16,523 nucleotides of DNA, taken from assembly GCA_031554215.1 (NCBI GenBank), contig JAVBKF010000159.1, positions 1-16,523 on the forward strand. Reading direction: 5' to 3'. How positions within the stretch are numbered: the first letter of the stretch is position 1; each line of letters opens with the position of its first letter. The notes under the pieces were generated by a model, which had not been told where the DNA came from, did no database searches, and saw only the letters and a program-made list of their open reading frames with translations. Made by a program: the position numbers and the translations under genes. The stretch is from JAVBKE01 sp031554215 (GTDB lineage Bacteria > Bacillota > Bacilli > JARBTR01). This document shows positions 15,390 to 16,523 of the stretch, piece by piece.

Positions 15390-16523
15390 TCAGTATTCTG
15401 GATAAAGAGCAAAACGTCCGCTTAAATTCACTACACGGCTACTTGCTTCAGCTAACTTTGCCTCATTGTCGTGGTTCTTCAATGCAAGCACAATAATCGA
15501 AGCAATTTCATCCATTTCATTCATGCCAAAGCCTCTCGTCGTAACAGCTGCAGTGCCGATACGGATACCACTCGTTACGAAAGGACTTTCTGGATCGAAT
15601 GGGATTGTATTTTTATTAGCGGTAATGCCAATGTCATCAAGCACCTGTTCTGCCAGTTTTCCAGTCAGACCTGTCCCGCGGAGATCAATCAGTAATAGAT
15701 GATTATCCGTACCACCAGATACTAACCGAATCCCTTCTTTAAGCAGTGAATCAGCTAAACGCTTTGCATTGATGATGATATTTTCAGCATAAGTGCTAAA
15801 GCTTGGTGCCATACATTCCTTAAAAGCAACAGCTTTGGCTGCAATAATATGCATTAGCGGTCCACCCTGAATCCCTGGGAACATCGCTTTATCAATTTGC
15901 TTTGCGTATTTTTCTTTACATAGAATCATCCCGCCACGAGGTCCACGAAGTGTTTTATGTGTCGTCGTTGTGACGAAATCTGCATATGGCACTGGGTTCA
16001 TATGATGACCCGTTGCAACCAAACCGGCAATATGTGCCATATCGACCATCAGGTAAGCACCGACTGCGTCAGCTATCTCGCGGAACTTTGCGAAGTCAAT
16101 CGCACGTGGGTAGGCAGAAGCGCCGACAACAATCATCTTTGGATTGCATTCCTTCGCTTTTGTCCGGACAACATCGTAATCAATCATGTGTGTTTTCTCA
16201 TCAACACCATAGTCAATAAAATTGTACATTTTCCCGCTGAAATTGACGCTACTTCCATGTGTGAGATGTCCCCCATGAGATAGATTCATACCAAGTACCG
16301 TATCGCCATGCTCTAGAAAAGCAAAATAAACGCCCATATTGGCCTGAGCACCAGAATGCGGTTGGACATTGGCGTGTTCTGCACTAAACAATTGTTTAGC
16401 CCTGTCGCGCGCTATGTTTTCTGCAATATCGACATACTCACATCCGCCATAGTAGCGCTTTCCCGGATAACCTTCAGCATATTTGTTCGTGAGTACAGAG
16501 CCCATGGTCTCCATAACAGCTTC
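15390..16523 (-). CDS. glyA: Serine hydroxymethyltransferase, 5' partial
   Basis: A PLP enzyme that interconverts serine and glycine while loading one-carbon units onto tetrahydrofolate, in the cytosol. The visible 377 residues start at EAVMETMGSVLTNKYAEGYP and run to the natural C-terminus; only about 40 N-terminal residues are cut off by the window end. Landmarks are KRYYGGCEYVD, NVQPHSGAQAN, GMNLSHGGHLTHGS, and TTTTHKTLRGPRGG with the PLP-binding lysine encoded at 15954-15956. SGGTDNHLLLIDLR and VTSGIRIGTAAVTTRGF follow. One family-typical residue differs: METMGS where EAQGS is common. It converges on the regulator gene, and a hairpin follows its stop. The methionine at 16514 is internal, not the start. 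Confidence 0.97.
   Translation of the reverse strand, partial: EAVMETMGSVLTNKYAEGYPGKRYYGGCEYVDIAENIARDRAKQLFSAEHANVQPHSGAQANMGVYFAFLEHGDTVLGMNLSHGGHLTHGSSVNFSGKMYNFIDYGVDEKTHMIDYDVVRTKAKECNPKMIVVGASAYPRAIDFAKFREIADAVGAYLMVDMAHIAGLVATGHHMNPVPYADFVTTTTHKTLRGPRGGMILCKEKYAKQIDKAMFPGIQGGPLMHIIAAKAVAFKECMAPSFSTYAENIIINAKRLADSLLKEGIRLVSGGTDNHLLLIDLRGTGLTGKLAEQVLDDIGITANKNTIPFDPESPFVTSGIRIGTAAVTTRGFGMNEMDEIASIIVLALKNHDNEAKLAEASSRVVNLSGRFALYPEY

Noticed and set aside
1..16523. CRISPR arrays, tRNA or rRNA genes, prophage genes
   Set aside because: No regularly spaced repeats, cloverleaf-like sequences, rRNA segments or phage proteins were seen on either strand.

Overview
The window looks like a low-GC Gram-positive chromosome, most likely a facultative anaerobe of the Lactobacillales (the Carnobacteriaceae/Enterococcaceae kind). 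The clues are a sortase-anchored surface protein, an Fe-type alcohol dehydrogenase, a pyruvate formate-lyase module, strong AGGAGG-type ribosome sites, and firmicute-like Upp and GlyA. The genus cannot be fixed from sequence alone.

Layout. (1) 1-3847: the 3' end of a group II intron (domains V and VI) runs straight into the 3' exon of a large wall-anchored adhesin. The adhesin has the C-terminal part of a thioester-type head domain, about nine Cna-B/SpaA-like repeats and a variant sorting signal. The 5' exon and the intron body lie outside the window. (2) 3848-7734: an eroded accessory region. It holds about 1.26 kb with only frameshifted coding remnants and several inverted repeats, an intact two-lobed lipoprotein gene, a small DUF1294 membrane protein gene (minus strand), a lipoprotein pseudogene with at least three frameshifts (minus strand), and another short remnant. 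(3) 7735-8430: upp with a clear promoter and terminator. (4) 8544-14991: a fermentation cassette, all on the plus strand: Fe-alcohol dehydrogenase, pflB, pflA, a formate/nitrite (FNT) channel and a Crp/Fnr-family regulator ending at a strong terminator. (5) 14992-15389: a non-coding gap with two dyads. (6) 15390-16523: glyA on the minus strand, truncated by the window end.

How the genes fit together. PflB cleaves pyruvate to acetyl-CoA and formate. PflA installs the glycyl radical on PflB. The FNT channel probably exports formate. The Fe-ADH can re-oxidise NADH by reducing an aldehyde. The linked Crp/Fnr protein is the natural candidate regulator. A 16-bp hairpin between pflB and pflA may set the ratio of the two enzymes. 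The most unusual feature is the adhesin, whose head domain is split by a same-strand group II intron. No wholly new multi-gene system is evident.
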